DNA of 64,000 nt from Montifringilla adamsi (taxonomy: Eukaryota > Chordata > Aves > Passeriformes > Passeridae), in NCBI GenBank assembly GCA_017590115.1, contig JAGGNK010003336.1:868001-932000 (forward strand). The letters are read 5' to 3'. The translations under genes were made by a program, and so were the position numbers. The notes beneath the pieces are model-generated. The model ran no database searches. It was not told the DNA's origin and saw nothing but the letters and a program-made list of their open reading frames with translations. Below, piece by piece: positions 1 to 12,035 of the stretch; position 1 is the stretch's first letter; every line of letters starts with the position of its first letter.

Positions 1-2739
1 CAGTATTTCAGGCAGTCATTAGATGGAAGAGCACCTGCAACACCTCAGGCGTGTAGGACAGAGAACATTCAGTATCAAGGAATTTGAAAAAATCATTAGT
101 TATACTTTTCTTTTTTTAAATAGGTGTTGGAACAGGGCAAGACAAGAATTTTCTTTCCTCACCAAAATGTTTCAACTGCTATTTTTTTTTTTTTAACCCC
201 GTCGCAAAAATAACAAATTTGGAAAGCTTAGGAAAGCTTCACCAAGCAAGGATGACTGTCTAACCGGTTCTGGATTTACACACAGACAGTGTAAATCTGC
301 CCCTTTGGATGGGGATGGGGCAAGGGGAAGGTGTCCTCTGTAGTGAATAAGATTTTGATTTTGTCTTACATTGCTTTTCAAATCACCTACAAGAGCAAAC
401 ATTTCTTTCTAAAGTGCTGAGAGAACTACAGTCCTGGAAAAAACATTTTAATGACAGATTTAATTGAATGAGAAATAGTCTTTTGTTTCTCCCACCACAG
501 TTTTTTATCCACATAATTAGCAAAATGAATCTCTACATGAGTTGCACCATGTCACACAACAAAGGCACCGATGACTCCAGAGTTCCTCTCACAGCCTCAA
601 AAATTCTTTGTGTTGCTTAATGACACACCTTGGGTGAAATGGTGCCATTAGACAAAATTAAATTGCCAATCTACCCTATTCTTGTTTACAGTACATCCAA
701 AAGCTCCAAAGCTTTTCGAAAGCAAGAAAGTCAGTGACTTTCTGCTGTGCTTAATATCTCGAGTGCTAGTAAAGGCCATCTCCAGACTGCAGCAGGCAAA
801 CATAATTCCTCTCAACTTAATGAAGTTATGCCTGTTTATACCAGCTTAGAATTTCATTCAGAATTGTGCTTTGGAGATAGGACTTCACAGTATGCTTAGC
901 AGCTGCCTTCCAGTCATGCAAAGAATGTGGCCATTATTATAACTGAATATTATTTCTTTTAAACAGAGAGAATTATTAATTAGAAAAAATGCCCTCATTT
1001 TCAGGGGCACTAGAAAATATTCTTGTTAAAAATAAAAAACAACTTCTCTATTAATTATGTCCACTGAGACCAACACAGTAGCAAAACACCAACCATAACT
1101 TATTAGTTCAAAATAACTTGTAGAACTATTAAAGATCATCCTTACGAGAATTTTCAGGTATTCATTTCAGTTTATGCCTTTTATCTTGTGCAGTCATTAC
1201 TTGTGTGTTTTATCCAAACAAAGAAATCTTGCTATTAAAATAGGACAGCATTAAATTAATATTTTTCTTTATTTTTGCTTTATGAAATCTAACTGGTTTA
1301 CTGAAAATTAAGGTTCATTTAAAAAAATCCTGAATGAACAGGAAATACTGCAAATAACAAAGTGTACTCAGATTTATTATGAAAACAGTTACAGATTCTG
1401 GCTAGCACCAAGTTTGGATGGCCAGCTTAACTGGACTGATTAATCTGGACTGGATACCTTTCCCAGGTTCTCTACTTTGAGTGCCCAGATACCACCAAAA
1501 GAGCCTGACTGCCTTCATTTACTGAAAATTTGGGACGTGAGTATTTCTCCTGTTCAAATGGTATGGGTATGTATAGTTTATGCGTTTTCTTCTTTACTAT
1601 CCCTTAAAGAAAAATTTGGCTGTCAGAGTTGAAGACTTTATGATCCAGGTTCCTTCCTGAATTTCCACACATGACCACTTAAATCATCTATTTTCTTTGT
1701 AGGTTTTGTATGACAGCCATATTGCATAATCCACTGACAAAATTATTTAATGGATATTCAAGGATTTTTTTATTAGAAAATGAATTATGGATTATAGTAA
1801 AAGGAAGAAAATCAGAGAAGGAGCACTAGGCAAGCTGGTTCGACAGGTGCCAAGGAATGGAGAGAAAGGAACAGACAGTAGGGCAGTCGATGCACACCTG
1901 ACAAAGGTGAAACTTAAGCAGATACTGGAGGACTGAGAGGCTGAAAATTTCCATACAGGACCATCTGAACAATGGGAAAGTTTAAAAAGAAAAGACAGAA
2001 ACAAGAAACCTCAGCTAAAGAGTGAATGGAGCAGTGGAATCTGGTCCTTGCAAGCTTGCAATTGAGGTTCTTCGTGACCTCCAACATCTTGATCATTCCA
2101 GCTAGATTTAGCTGGTTGCAAATGCAAGAGCTGGCATATTCTGTGAGAATCCCACAACCAAGCTACAGGACTGTGATTTTCAGAGGTATCTATGTCTAGG
2201 TACCAAGCAGAGGAAAGCTTTGTCCTGTCTCTGGCAGGCCCACAAAAGCCCTGCTACAAGACCTCAGGTGTGTGGCTCAGTGTCTCATTGCCCAAGTTAC
2301 TCCAGAACACATAAATCCCTTTGTGTCTACATCCAACACCACATTTCAAAGTCAGGGGGTGTTTTAAAGCAGCCAGTTTCCCCTTCAGAAAGGTGTAGCA
2401 GAGGTAGAAGCCATCAAGCAGCAGGTCAGGACTGTGCAGGTGGAAAGCCCAGCTCCAGTGGAGGCTCCAGCCCCTTGGGAGCAGTGTGAGCCAAAGGAAT
2501 GAGCACATTTTGCCCAAGAAGTGTGCAGATACAGGGTTTCATAACACACCAATTCATTACTCCAGGAGATAGTGTTCTTCCTCTTGTCAAATATTAATGA
2601 TCATTTCAGGAAGTTTAAAAAATTGTCTCCAAGTAACTTCTCGCAGCCATTAATTAAAATAATGAGCACTATAATATTAAAAGTGTAATTCTCTTACATG
2701 TCCTCAAGTGTTTCCCTAGAAGTCTCTGTCTGTGAGAGA

Positions 2740-2741
<2 letters not shown>
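1..2741. other. Unannotated AT-rich unique DNA
   Basis: No repeat family, RNA gene or convincing exon is recognised here. Open frames on both strands are under 90 codons and show no domain or compositional sign of coding. A short T tract near 181-194 and scattered TAATTA-type words are the only local structure seen. It is most likely intergenic or intronic DNA. Confidence 0.6.
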
Positions 2742-2790
<49 letters not shown>

Positions 2791-2793
2791 TCT
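2742..2793. repeat. Poly-A / AAAAG low-complexity tract
   Basis: An almost pure A run of more than 30 bases passes into AAAAG-type repeats. No target-site duplication was found beside it and no retroposed gene lies upstream, so it is called a simple repeat rather than a retropseudogene tail. Confidence 0.9.
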
Positions 2794-5110
2794 GAAAGAA
2801 CAGCAAATTAAAAGTTGATGCTTGTATCACTGCTGGTCGAGTCTGTAATTCTCAGCTTGCAAATATGAAATTGGTTTGTTATCTTCTGCAGACAAGATGC
2901 CACAAGACTCCTGCTTTTCTCAGCACACCAACTCCCTGCCCCCAGCTCACACACAATGTTTTCCATCACTGTGCTCCTCAGGAAAGGAGACAAGTCACAA
3001 CCCACCTGTGCTGCTGCAGAAGTGCTGTAAATATATGTGTAAATGTAAGCAGAGGTTTTCAGAATTCAAAGCTGGCATTGAGCAGTTTGCATGGAAATGG
3101 AGAAGGATTCTGCATGTATTCACATGAGATTTGTGTCTGCTGCCATTTTATCCCTCTGGCTTTTTATCCCTTAAGCACTGAAATGACAGAGGAAACCTGG
3201 TACAAAGCCATAACTCTCTACATAACAATTCAGTTTTAAGTAAGTAAATACAAAGAATCACTTAATAGAGGATGAAAATATGTGTTTACTTGTAATGGTC
3301 ATGGTTTGCTGTTTTTTGTTGTGTTTTGTTTTTTTTTTTTTTCATTTAACAAACACACAAAGCATATCTCTTCAGTTATCTCTGTTCTAATAGGATTTTG
3401 ATTTGCTATATAGCTTTGGTTCATTTGAAAACACATTTGAGAATGAATATAGAAGCCCTTGTCTCATCTCCACCTCCTTCAAGGGATATCTCTCATTAAG
3501 ATGTTTGTGCAGGGCTCCCAGAAGCCTGTTTGGCAAAACAAAAATCCTTCCTTGACAGAGGTCAGCTTTCATCTCACACATCCACTGCAGCCACCCGGGT
3601 GAGTATGTAAACTAGACTACATTTGCACTGCTATTTCAAATTAAAACAGAATGGAACATCTCTGAAAGAGAGGCTTAGAGAAACTTCAGTTCTAAGCTGA
3701 GATGGTTGAAATATTCCTCTCACAGAGTGACATGGGTGTTCCAGTCCTCTTATGAGGACTTCATTCCAGGATAAAACTGAATTTCAATATTTTCTTGAAG
3801 AAAAGTGTGAGAGCCCAGCCTGTCTTTTCCTTTGTCTTTCTTCAGTCTGAAGACTTTGCATTGGACTTGATGGAACAGAAATCAGGACACAACACAGGGC
3901 AAAACTCCAGGATTTGCATGGGGAATGTTTGCTCTGTGTGCTCTTCACACCCTGCTCTCAGCACAGCCATCAGTCCTGCACAGCCTTGGCTGTGTGAAAG
4001 CTTTTCTGGTAAAGCCAGATCACTGCAGAGAACAGCTAGCTCTAGCATAATTTCATCTTTTCAAGGTGAACCTGAAGGGTTCTCACACCTCAAGCTGCAA
4101 GTGCAGGTTTTAATTGCAGCTGCATTTCTGCTCTCCACTGCTGATATGGCTGGGAAGAGGCAGAAATACTATATTTATGGGAAACTTCACCTTAAGTCTT
4201 CACTTCCCAAAGTTCTGAAAGTGCTGTGCTGCAATAAAACTACTTAAAATTGCACATTGCATTTTGCCATTCAGTTTGGCACAATGAGCTGCTCAGTGCT
4301 ATTCCTGTAACTCTCAAAAGTATTGCTTCATTTAAATTACATTTTCACTGTTTTTTCTTTTATTCCTGGCTTAGTAATAATGTGAAATATTTTTGAATAA
4401 AAGGTGTAAACAAAGCTAAGTAGGCATCTGCATTGACATCACCTAAAGCATCTGTAATTATCTCTATTGTTCCAATGAGAAAATTAGAGAGAAAACAAAA
4501 TTGTATGGGTTTGGGGGTGGTGGTGGTTACTGGGATTTTTTGGATTTGTTTTTTAAAACCTGATATGAAAATGGCTGAACTATCATGATAAGGTATCATC
4601 TGTTGCAAAAGATGATCAATTCAGAAGGGCAGTGACAGGCAGAGGTCCCAGGCCTCAGCTGAAACACAACTTTCAGGGAAAAGCCAAGTCACAATGTAGT
4701 GATCCATAGGAGGGCATTTTAGGTAGAATTGATAGCAGTTATTAAAAAAATAAAAAAGTAGATGGTTGAGCCTATGGCTAAATTGAACATAGAGCTGTGA
4801 ATGAAGCTTAGGCTCAGGAGACAAATTAAGGTATGATGAAAAGGTCTGTGCCATCAGATAAGAAAACACAGTTTTATTTTTACTCCTGGTCATAATAGTG
4901 AAAAGCCACGAAATTACTAAAAAAAGGAAATCATTCTCATCCAAACATAAGCAAAACCACAATGTTTTAACACATTTTGTGCACTGACAAATATATATGA
5001 CTGTAAAGTCTCTACTAAATAAAAGATCCAAATGATGTGCCAGTGGTTTCTTTGTTAAAATTTCAGCATAGTCCTAAAATTGTGTGGTTGAGAAGAAAAT
5101 TTCAGTGGTT
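2794..5110. other. Unannotated unique DNA with a short T tract
   Basis: This is an AT-rich segment with a T-rich tract near 3310-3342. The longest frame, plus strand 3795-4247 (150 codons), has no recognisable domain, and the composition matches its surroundings. No gene is supported. Confidence 0.55.
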
Positions 5111-5162
5111 TTTGTTTTGGTTTTTTTTTTTTTTTTTTTTTTTGGGGTTTTTTTTTTTGTTT
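5111..5162. repeat. Poly-T tract with G interruptions
   Basis: About 50 bases consist almost entirely of T with a few G runs (TTTTGG and TTGGGG words). It is a low-complexity tract and a likely site of length variation. Confidence 0.9.
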
Positions 5163-8080
5163 ATCTTTTTATATTTAACCCAGTTATACATTACAAGAAT
5201 GTCTATATATTGATATTTTGTTGTAGAGCACATTACTGAGATTTTGCCAAAACCACGGAATAGTCTATACCAGATTCCACAAGGGAATATCTCAATTGCC
5301 TCATATCCTGGTCTGGGAGCACAAATAGGATGGAATGTGGCACCTCAGTAGCAGCACACACACACACAGTGCTCTACTCACTGAGACTGAGCCAATAGAG
5401 CCAGAACATAACAAAAACGAAAATGAAAGGGGCAAAAAGACTAAATTTTAAAATAAAGAAAAATCACAGACCCTGCCTCTGTTGGTATGTCCAAACTGAA
5501 ATCCAGATGTGAAGAGGGCATTTCATGACTAAGATACAGCCAGCTGAGAAGCACAGAACATCCCCTGAAAAATGGATGACTAAAACAAGAATAGTAAATT
5601 GTTTGTTTAGACATAGAAAGCAAATGGATGGAGTTACTGCCAAGTCTGAAACTAATACTTAGACTTTGAAATGTCAGGCTATATTATCCCAGCTGAGACC
5701 CTTTTTTCTTGCCATGTAATTCAGAATTTCTGCTTGTTGATCTTATGCACCTTGAAGCTATTAATGCATTAACAGAAAAGCTGATTTTTAAGGTAAATGC
5801 ATGGTTCCTGGGGCCACGAATGCACTTGAAAACAATGATCTTGAGATTTCTGGTAAATAACTTCAGTTTATGTTTGTGCACTTGATGCTGTTTACATCTA
5901 ACTCATTATATCCCTGCCTACTGTATAATCAAGAAGCAGGCACTACAAAATCATTCTGTGGTAGAGTTTTTGATCCACATTATCCTCAATGTTCTGTACC
6001 TTCATCCACCTCAAAATATCTACAATGGTTTTCTGTTTTTTCTTCACAGTCCTGGAGTTTCTGTGGAGGGGCTGAGAGCCCCCGCCCATTCTCCCATCTT
6101 GATGGCCTACAAACTCGATTTTCCTTCAGGGGAAAGCACCAACCTCCTGATCCCTCTGCCTGGATGCTCCTCAGTGCAATCCCCTCTATTCAAAGAGATT
6201 TCTAAGGGGTTGTTCCCAAACCTTTATCTTCAAAACCATGGGACAGGCTGCAAATCTGCAGTACACGTACCTCTGGTCCTGGTCATGGCATGGAAATATT
6301 AGAAAGGGACAAGTCAGGAGGTACACTGAAGTTCACAGGATTTACTGCTTAAATCCTGTGGAGGTTGAAATTTATCTACAATTTAATACACTTCTGCAAA
6401 GTAAATATGTAATTAAACACACATTATTTCCCATACCAGGTTGATTTGATGGCTAATATACACCAGTTCTGATCACTACTTATTCAGACACACTGATCTG
6501 AAAAACATTTGAAAAGCAGTGCTGTAAGCAGCAAAGAGCATATTCACTATTCTAACAGCTCCCCCAAAAAATCTATTCTTCATTTACTTAAATTCTTCAA
6601 AGTCATGTTTCTCTTCTGCCATTAAGACTACTGAAAAAAACCCTCAAATCATAAATCCTGTGTTGGTTTGAAGCATTCCAGGCAGAGCTTGGAATTTGGC
6701 CACTCCCATGGATCTTCATCACTATTAGCCTCCCTAAACAACCTCAAACAATAAATTGTGAAAATTGGGATGGCTGTATTGATTCAGCCCCAGCATCCCC
6801 CTGGCTCAGGGCTCTTCCTCAAGCCCTGACCACAGGTGGATACCTGGGAAAAAGCAACAACAATCATGACACCTTCCTTGACATTCCTCTTCCTTGCAGT
6901 CTCTGACCCTTCCTTGACTCAGGAGGTCTTCTGGGGCTATTATGGGTTGCCCATTTAATAACCCACAACAAATCTCTTCCCATTCCTGCCTGGTCTTTTG
7001 AGCTCACACGAATGTTTTTCATCCACAACATTCAATAAACATTTCCATTTCTGCAACATGTGGTGTGAAGAACCACTTTGTTCTGTCTCTTTTCTGGCTT
7101 TCATTAACTTGCTTTGATAGCTCCTACTTCTCATATTCAAACAGAAGGCAAATATAGGTCTTTATTCTCACTCTCCATTCCAGTCATGGCTCTGTAGTCC
7201 TTAATTTCTCTTGAATCATGGATTTTTTCCTTAGTTTTGAGAAGCCTGAGCTTGCCCAGCAGAACAATGGGTGGGAGCCATTCCCTATCTTTGATCACAC
7301 TCTCTTCCCTGAAATCTTTCCAGTTTTAACAAGTCCTCCTGAAGGAAGGAACCACAGCTGCAGTCACTCAAGATGTGGATGATCCACACTTTTTTCCATT
7401 CAGGATTTGTTCTGCTTTTGCTCTTAGACTCAGAGCAAGCTTTAAGAAGTCCCAAATATCTGTTGCACTTTTTTGACTGCTGCCAAACACAAGGCTGATG
7501 GTTTCACTGTACTATTTAGCATAACTTCCATTTGTCATGGGACTTCTCTATATTTCATCCGATTTAACAGTCAGCTATTTGGGAACTTGCCATGTGGAAA
7601 ATTTCTGTGTTTTTCACTCTTTTGTTCCCTTTTAGCTTTGCTTTCACAGGTTCCATTAATTTATCCTGTGCTTGAACTTAAACCCAGATGCATTTTCCTC
7701 TTAAAAATAAAGTAAGGGTGGACACAGATGAAGGCAAGAAAATCTTTTGGCACTCCTCGTTTCCAAAGGCACTTCATCAGAGCTCTGATGTCAGTCCCAT
7801 TGTCACAGATGGAAGTGTGCATTTAAGCACCATTAAACAAAACATTTATTCCAAATGCATCGTAATTACAGAAACACCTGTGCAAAACAACTCTGAAAAG
7901 ACAGATTTTTGGAGCTGAGCAGCTCTGGCATTTCCCATGGAGGGACAGGAGACAGGTGAATAAAGCATAGTGGGGATGCAACACAAGATTTTCCAAAGCT
8001 TTCTTTGGCTGCTTTTTAGCAATATATTTATGTTCATTTTCAATATTAATCCTCACACAGTCTACAAATTTTTTTTTTCA
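5163..8080. other. Unannotated unique DNA
   Basis: A short CA dinucleotide run lies near 5357-5368. Frames on both strands are at most about 115 codons with no recognisable product. A somewhat GC-richer stretch at 6050-6200 does not match any family I recognise. Confidence 0.55.
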
Positions 8081-8290
8081 GGAAGAATTTCTTCACAGAG
8101 AAGGTGGTCAGGCATTGGAAGGGGTTGCCCAGGAAGGTGGTGGACTCACCATCTCTGGAATTGCCCAAGAAATGAGTGGATGTGGCCCTTCATGCTCTAC
8201 TTCAGTTGAGAAATGATCAAAAGTTTGACTTGATTATCTTGGAGGGCTTTTCCAACCTAAATGATTCCGTGAGTCCATGGTTCTATGATC
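8081..8290 (+). mobile_element. CR1 LINE, 5'-truncated 3' end
   Basis: The segment carries the diagnostic avian CR1 3' order: GAATTTCTTCACAGAGAAGG, then GTGGTCAGGCATTGGAAGGG, GCCCAGGAAGGTGGTGGA, a TTTTCCAACCTAAATGATTC block, and a degenerate ATTCTATGAT-type terminal repeat at the right edge. CR1 is a non-LTR retrotransposon that inserts 5'-truncated copies without a poly-A tail, and this copy retains only about 210 bases. It is clearly diverged and is a fossil. Confidence 0.93.
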
Positions 8291-9724
8291 AGGGCAACCA
8301 AAGTCAGATTTTCATAGGTGCTACTATTAAGGTGGTGCGACAGAAAACACTTTGAGAGGAACTTAGGAAAGGGTAGACTTCAGTAACAAAAAGATGTGAA
8401 GATCATTGAGAAAAGCAAATAGTAATTAAAAGTAAAGTAATTAAATTAGAAAACAAGCAAGTAACAGAACCCCCTTCTGCAATGAACAGTAAGAACATAA
8501 AGATGTATCTGAGAAGCCTGTGAGCTTCTCTGATGCTGAGGAGAGCTATAAGCAGTTTCAATTAGCACCATTTAGAGATTCACTGCAGTTGATTTCAGAA
8601 GAATGAGCCCACTTTCCATAAGTGACTAATGGAGCTGACATTTGTAAACCATTATGGACCCCAAATTCTAATCACCATTTCTTCCACAAAAAGCTTTTTC
8701 ATCCAGCTAAACTAGGCTGACTCCAAAAGTACATTTTAGAGTGATAATTAATTCAATGCCAAATGTGCCTGCAGTAAAAATACCTTTAGGGAATGAACAC
8801 ATAACAGTGTGTGTAGCTTTTAAATAAGTCGTCCACAGGGCTATGCCAATTTAAACGAATTAAAATAATTGTCAGTATGCTAGGTATGGAAATATTCTTT
8901 TTGTAAAACTGCTGTGAAATGCCCTGGAGGCTTGGGTGGCATAGCAAGAGAGATCCAGGCACTTACGTCTTCTCTGTCCAGCTTGATAGAAATATCCTCA
9001 GGTGTTGTGGTGCATTCAGTGGTGTTGATATAATGGCATAATCCTGTTTTTTCCAGGCAGATGGATGTTGATGCAAGCCAACACCATGAAAGGCAGGGAG
9101 TCCATAGCAGAGCATTCAAACAGATTCCTCTGCTCACTCTGGTTATCTCACTCAAATATTTCTGTTCAATCTTTCCCCCAGAAAAGCAGACAGAAAAGGG
9201 AAAAGGGCAAAAAGTAACCATGAGATGCTTGTAAGTGGCAGCAGGCACAGAAGCTGCATCTGAACCTCCCCTGTGTAATTGGATCAATGTGGCTGAGGTG
9301 CCACTGATACGCTTTGCTCTCCCTCTGCTGCCACCAGGGCTGGCTGGGACAGCTCCAGTTCCAGCAGCCTCACAGCCACTCAGGGCTCCTCAGTGTGCTG
9401 AGAGTTCCTCTAACAAGCAGCAATTTTTAGGCCCTTGCAGCTCTGTGATCTTGTGCCGCTTTGTTGAGCACCAGGGTTCAGCCTGGCGTTACCACCTGAG
9501 ATCAATACCCACCCCAGGAGCCACACACCCTGGCAAGGGAGAAAACTGAATTCATTGCTGCCTTTTGCACAGCAGACAGGAACTCAGCATCTGGCCCAGC
9601 GTGGTCTGGATCAGCTTTTCAAAGACTAAAACACCAGAGCAGGGTTGTCCTCCCACAAGAACAGGTACTTTGGTTCCTAAAAATGCTTAATGTGTGATTT
9701 TGTGCAGATCTTGCACAGATTCAC
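8291..9724. other. Unannotated unique DNA, GC-richer at 9230-9560
   Basis: Most of the interval is AT-rich unique sequence. The 9230-9560 stretch is richer in G+C and has an open frame of 104 codons on the plus strand from 9235. The protein has no recognisable domain and the frame is not flanked by convincing splice signals. I do not call a gene. Confidence 0.5.
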
Positions 9725-9835
9725 GTAAAACAGACATTTAAAAAAATATTTAAAATTTAATTTTTAAATTTTTTTTTAATTTTAAAAACTTTAAAAAGTT
9801 AAAAAACTTAAAAAACAAATTAAAACCAAAAAACT
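9725..9835. repeat. AT-rich low-complexity, self-complementary tract
   Basis: Roughly 110 bases are almost only A and T, with TTTAAA-type words that are locally self-complementary and can fold back on themselves. No transposon ends are visible around it. Confidence 0.85.
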
Positions 9836-11850
9836 CTCTGGGTTTTTCAGCACCACCACAGATCATCAGTGTCACCCTTAATTTGTTTCAACAGGTTCAG
9901 AAGGTATCAAAAGAACAATATGAGCATTTTCCACCTGCTGCTGGTTGAAACAATAAAATTTAAATGGTCTAGACTTTACAGCTCTAAGAAATAAATTGTT
10001 TGAGAAGGGGAGCAAAATACTCTTCTATTTTAAACTAAATTTTTTACCAGATTATATAATGACATCTTACCCAGCCTAAGATTTCATACCCCAGCTGGAA
10101 TAGCATCAGTTTTCATTTCAAAATTTGCAACAAGTAAAGAAAGAGATTTATTCTACTCTACATTAAGACTGAGTATATAGCAGCCTATTAGAAAACAAAA
10201 AACTAAAAATTAATCACAACACTATCAAACAAGAACATTTGGGATGGCTTTCCAGACTCTTAGAAAGATAAATTAAAAAAACTCCTCATCCTACCTCATG
10301 GAGAAAGAATATCTACAAAGTTAGTATTTCTATCTCAGATATACTGAAGAAGTTACTATATTTAGCAGGTCAAGGTATGCTGAAGGGAAAAGAAGAGATA
10401 ATCTAAAAAGTAGGAACAGATCTGGTCATCAGCTCCCAAACTCTCTTAAATATTTGAGTTTTAGTGTCTGCCCCTGCTCACATCTGCAGACACATATCCA
10501 AATTCTTGTCTTCTCAGAATGTTTCTAGTCACATATTCCAATTTAAATTCATTTCCACTTACGTTAGAATACTTCTAGACTTTACCTTAGAAAAATGCTA
10601 CACTAAGTGTTTCAATAAACAGCCATGTTCAACACACATTACACATCCATGAGTGTTCCCTTTCCAGCTTGATTTTATAAACCTATTTTCATCCCATATC
10701 AGGCACACATTTCTTTCAGTGCTCCAATGTTTTAAATTCTATAAAAGAGCTTAAGGGAAAAAAAATTGTAAATATTTGATTAATGTTTGGTTACTGGAAA
10801 AAAAAATTATGTGCATTTACATCAGCTGGTCTCAGAACATGTGAAACATGTAGATATGGATGTGTGAAAGCCCTTAGACATATTCTTGAAGAGTTAATGA
10901 CAAAAATGTATTGGAAAATCTAATTTATTTTTTTTTGGCCAAAACTTTAGGTGCTAGAAACTTCTCTCCTTTCTTACAGAAACAAGATACAGGGAAACTT
11001 TCAATAAAAACTCTAAAAGGTTTCCTGTCCTGCCGCCCAGAAGATTCCCTCATGAATTTCCCGTTATGAGACCACCATCACCAGCCATTAAAGAAGAGAG
11101 CTGAGCAAGTGTGAACACAACATTTGAGCAGCCTTTGCCTTTTTCCAGCCTAAAGCACAGGCTACACCCACCTTTACCTGATGCAGCAAAGCTGAAGAAT
11201 GAGAGCTTTGTCCTCTGGTTGTCCCCTGAGCTCCTGTACAGGGCTGAGTGTATTCTGGGGTTATTTCTGCCAGTGTTGTTTAATTTTGGAAGCACAGGCA
11301 GTAGCATGCATTTACCAAAGGGGAGCTTATTAGGAGGAGCTCTTTTTGTTTAATATGAGGACCACTCCTTTTGATGGGCATGGGGGATTAGACATTTAGC
11401 ATTTCCTCTGAAGTAAAGCCTTTGAAAAAGGTATTAAATATAATGCTTGGCAAGAAGAATAGGCAGCAAATAACACAAAGGGGAATTATTTTCTGAGATA
11501 ACATTACAATTTGCCACGTGGTATCTTTTTGTTTTACAAGCATATGCTTAAATGCAGCACTAAAGTGGGAAGATCAGAAGAGATAGCAAACCTGATTATT
11601 TAAACTTGCTGTTCTTTGAAAGCTGGCAGGCAAATTGACTTCTGTGACAAAGTCCTCTGCAGGTGCTTTGCACCAGACTTCACAGAGCAGTGCCCTGTCT
11701 GTCCCACTGAGAGTCAGATGGGACTCACAGGGTGTCCTTCTCCAAGGGCACCCCGACCATGCCAGTGTCCTGGCAGGGAAGGATGAATTTCATCAGCTCA
11801 GAACCCACTTCTCCACCATCTGGTAAAGAGTTCCTAGTAAAGGAGCAGTC
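9836..11850. other. Unannotated unique AT-rich DNA
   Basis: No known repeat or gene is recognised. Frames are at most about 85 codons. The 11640-11820 stretch is slightly GC-richer but shows no identifiable product. Confidence 0.55.
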
Positions 11851-12035
11851 TTTTGGGGTTTTTTTGTGTCATTTTGTATTTTGGTGGGGTATTTTGAGGT
11901 TTTGTTGTTGTTTGGTTTTTGGGGTTTTTTTTTGGTTTGGTTTGGGTTTTCTGTTTTGGTTTTTGTTTGTTTTGGTTTTTTTGTTTGTTTTGGGTTTTGT
12001 TTTTGTTATTTTGTTTTGGTTTTGCTGTTGTTATT
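11851..12035. repeat. T/G-rich low-complexity tract (TTTTGG-like)
   Basis: About 185 bases are made of irregular TTTTG, TTTTGG and TTTGGGTT words on the plus strand. Frames across it, such as the F/V/G-rich plus-strand frames and the N/K/Q/T-rich minus-strand frame, are artefacts of composition and not genes. Confidence 0.92.
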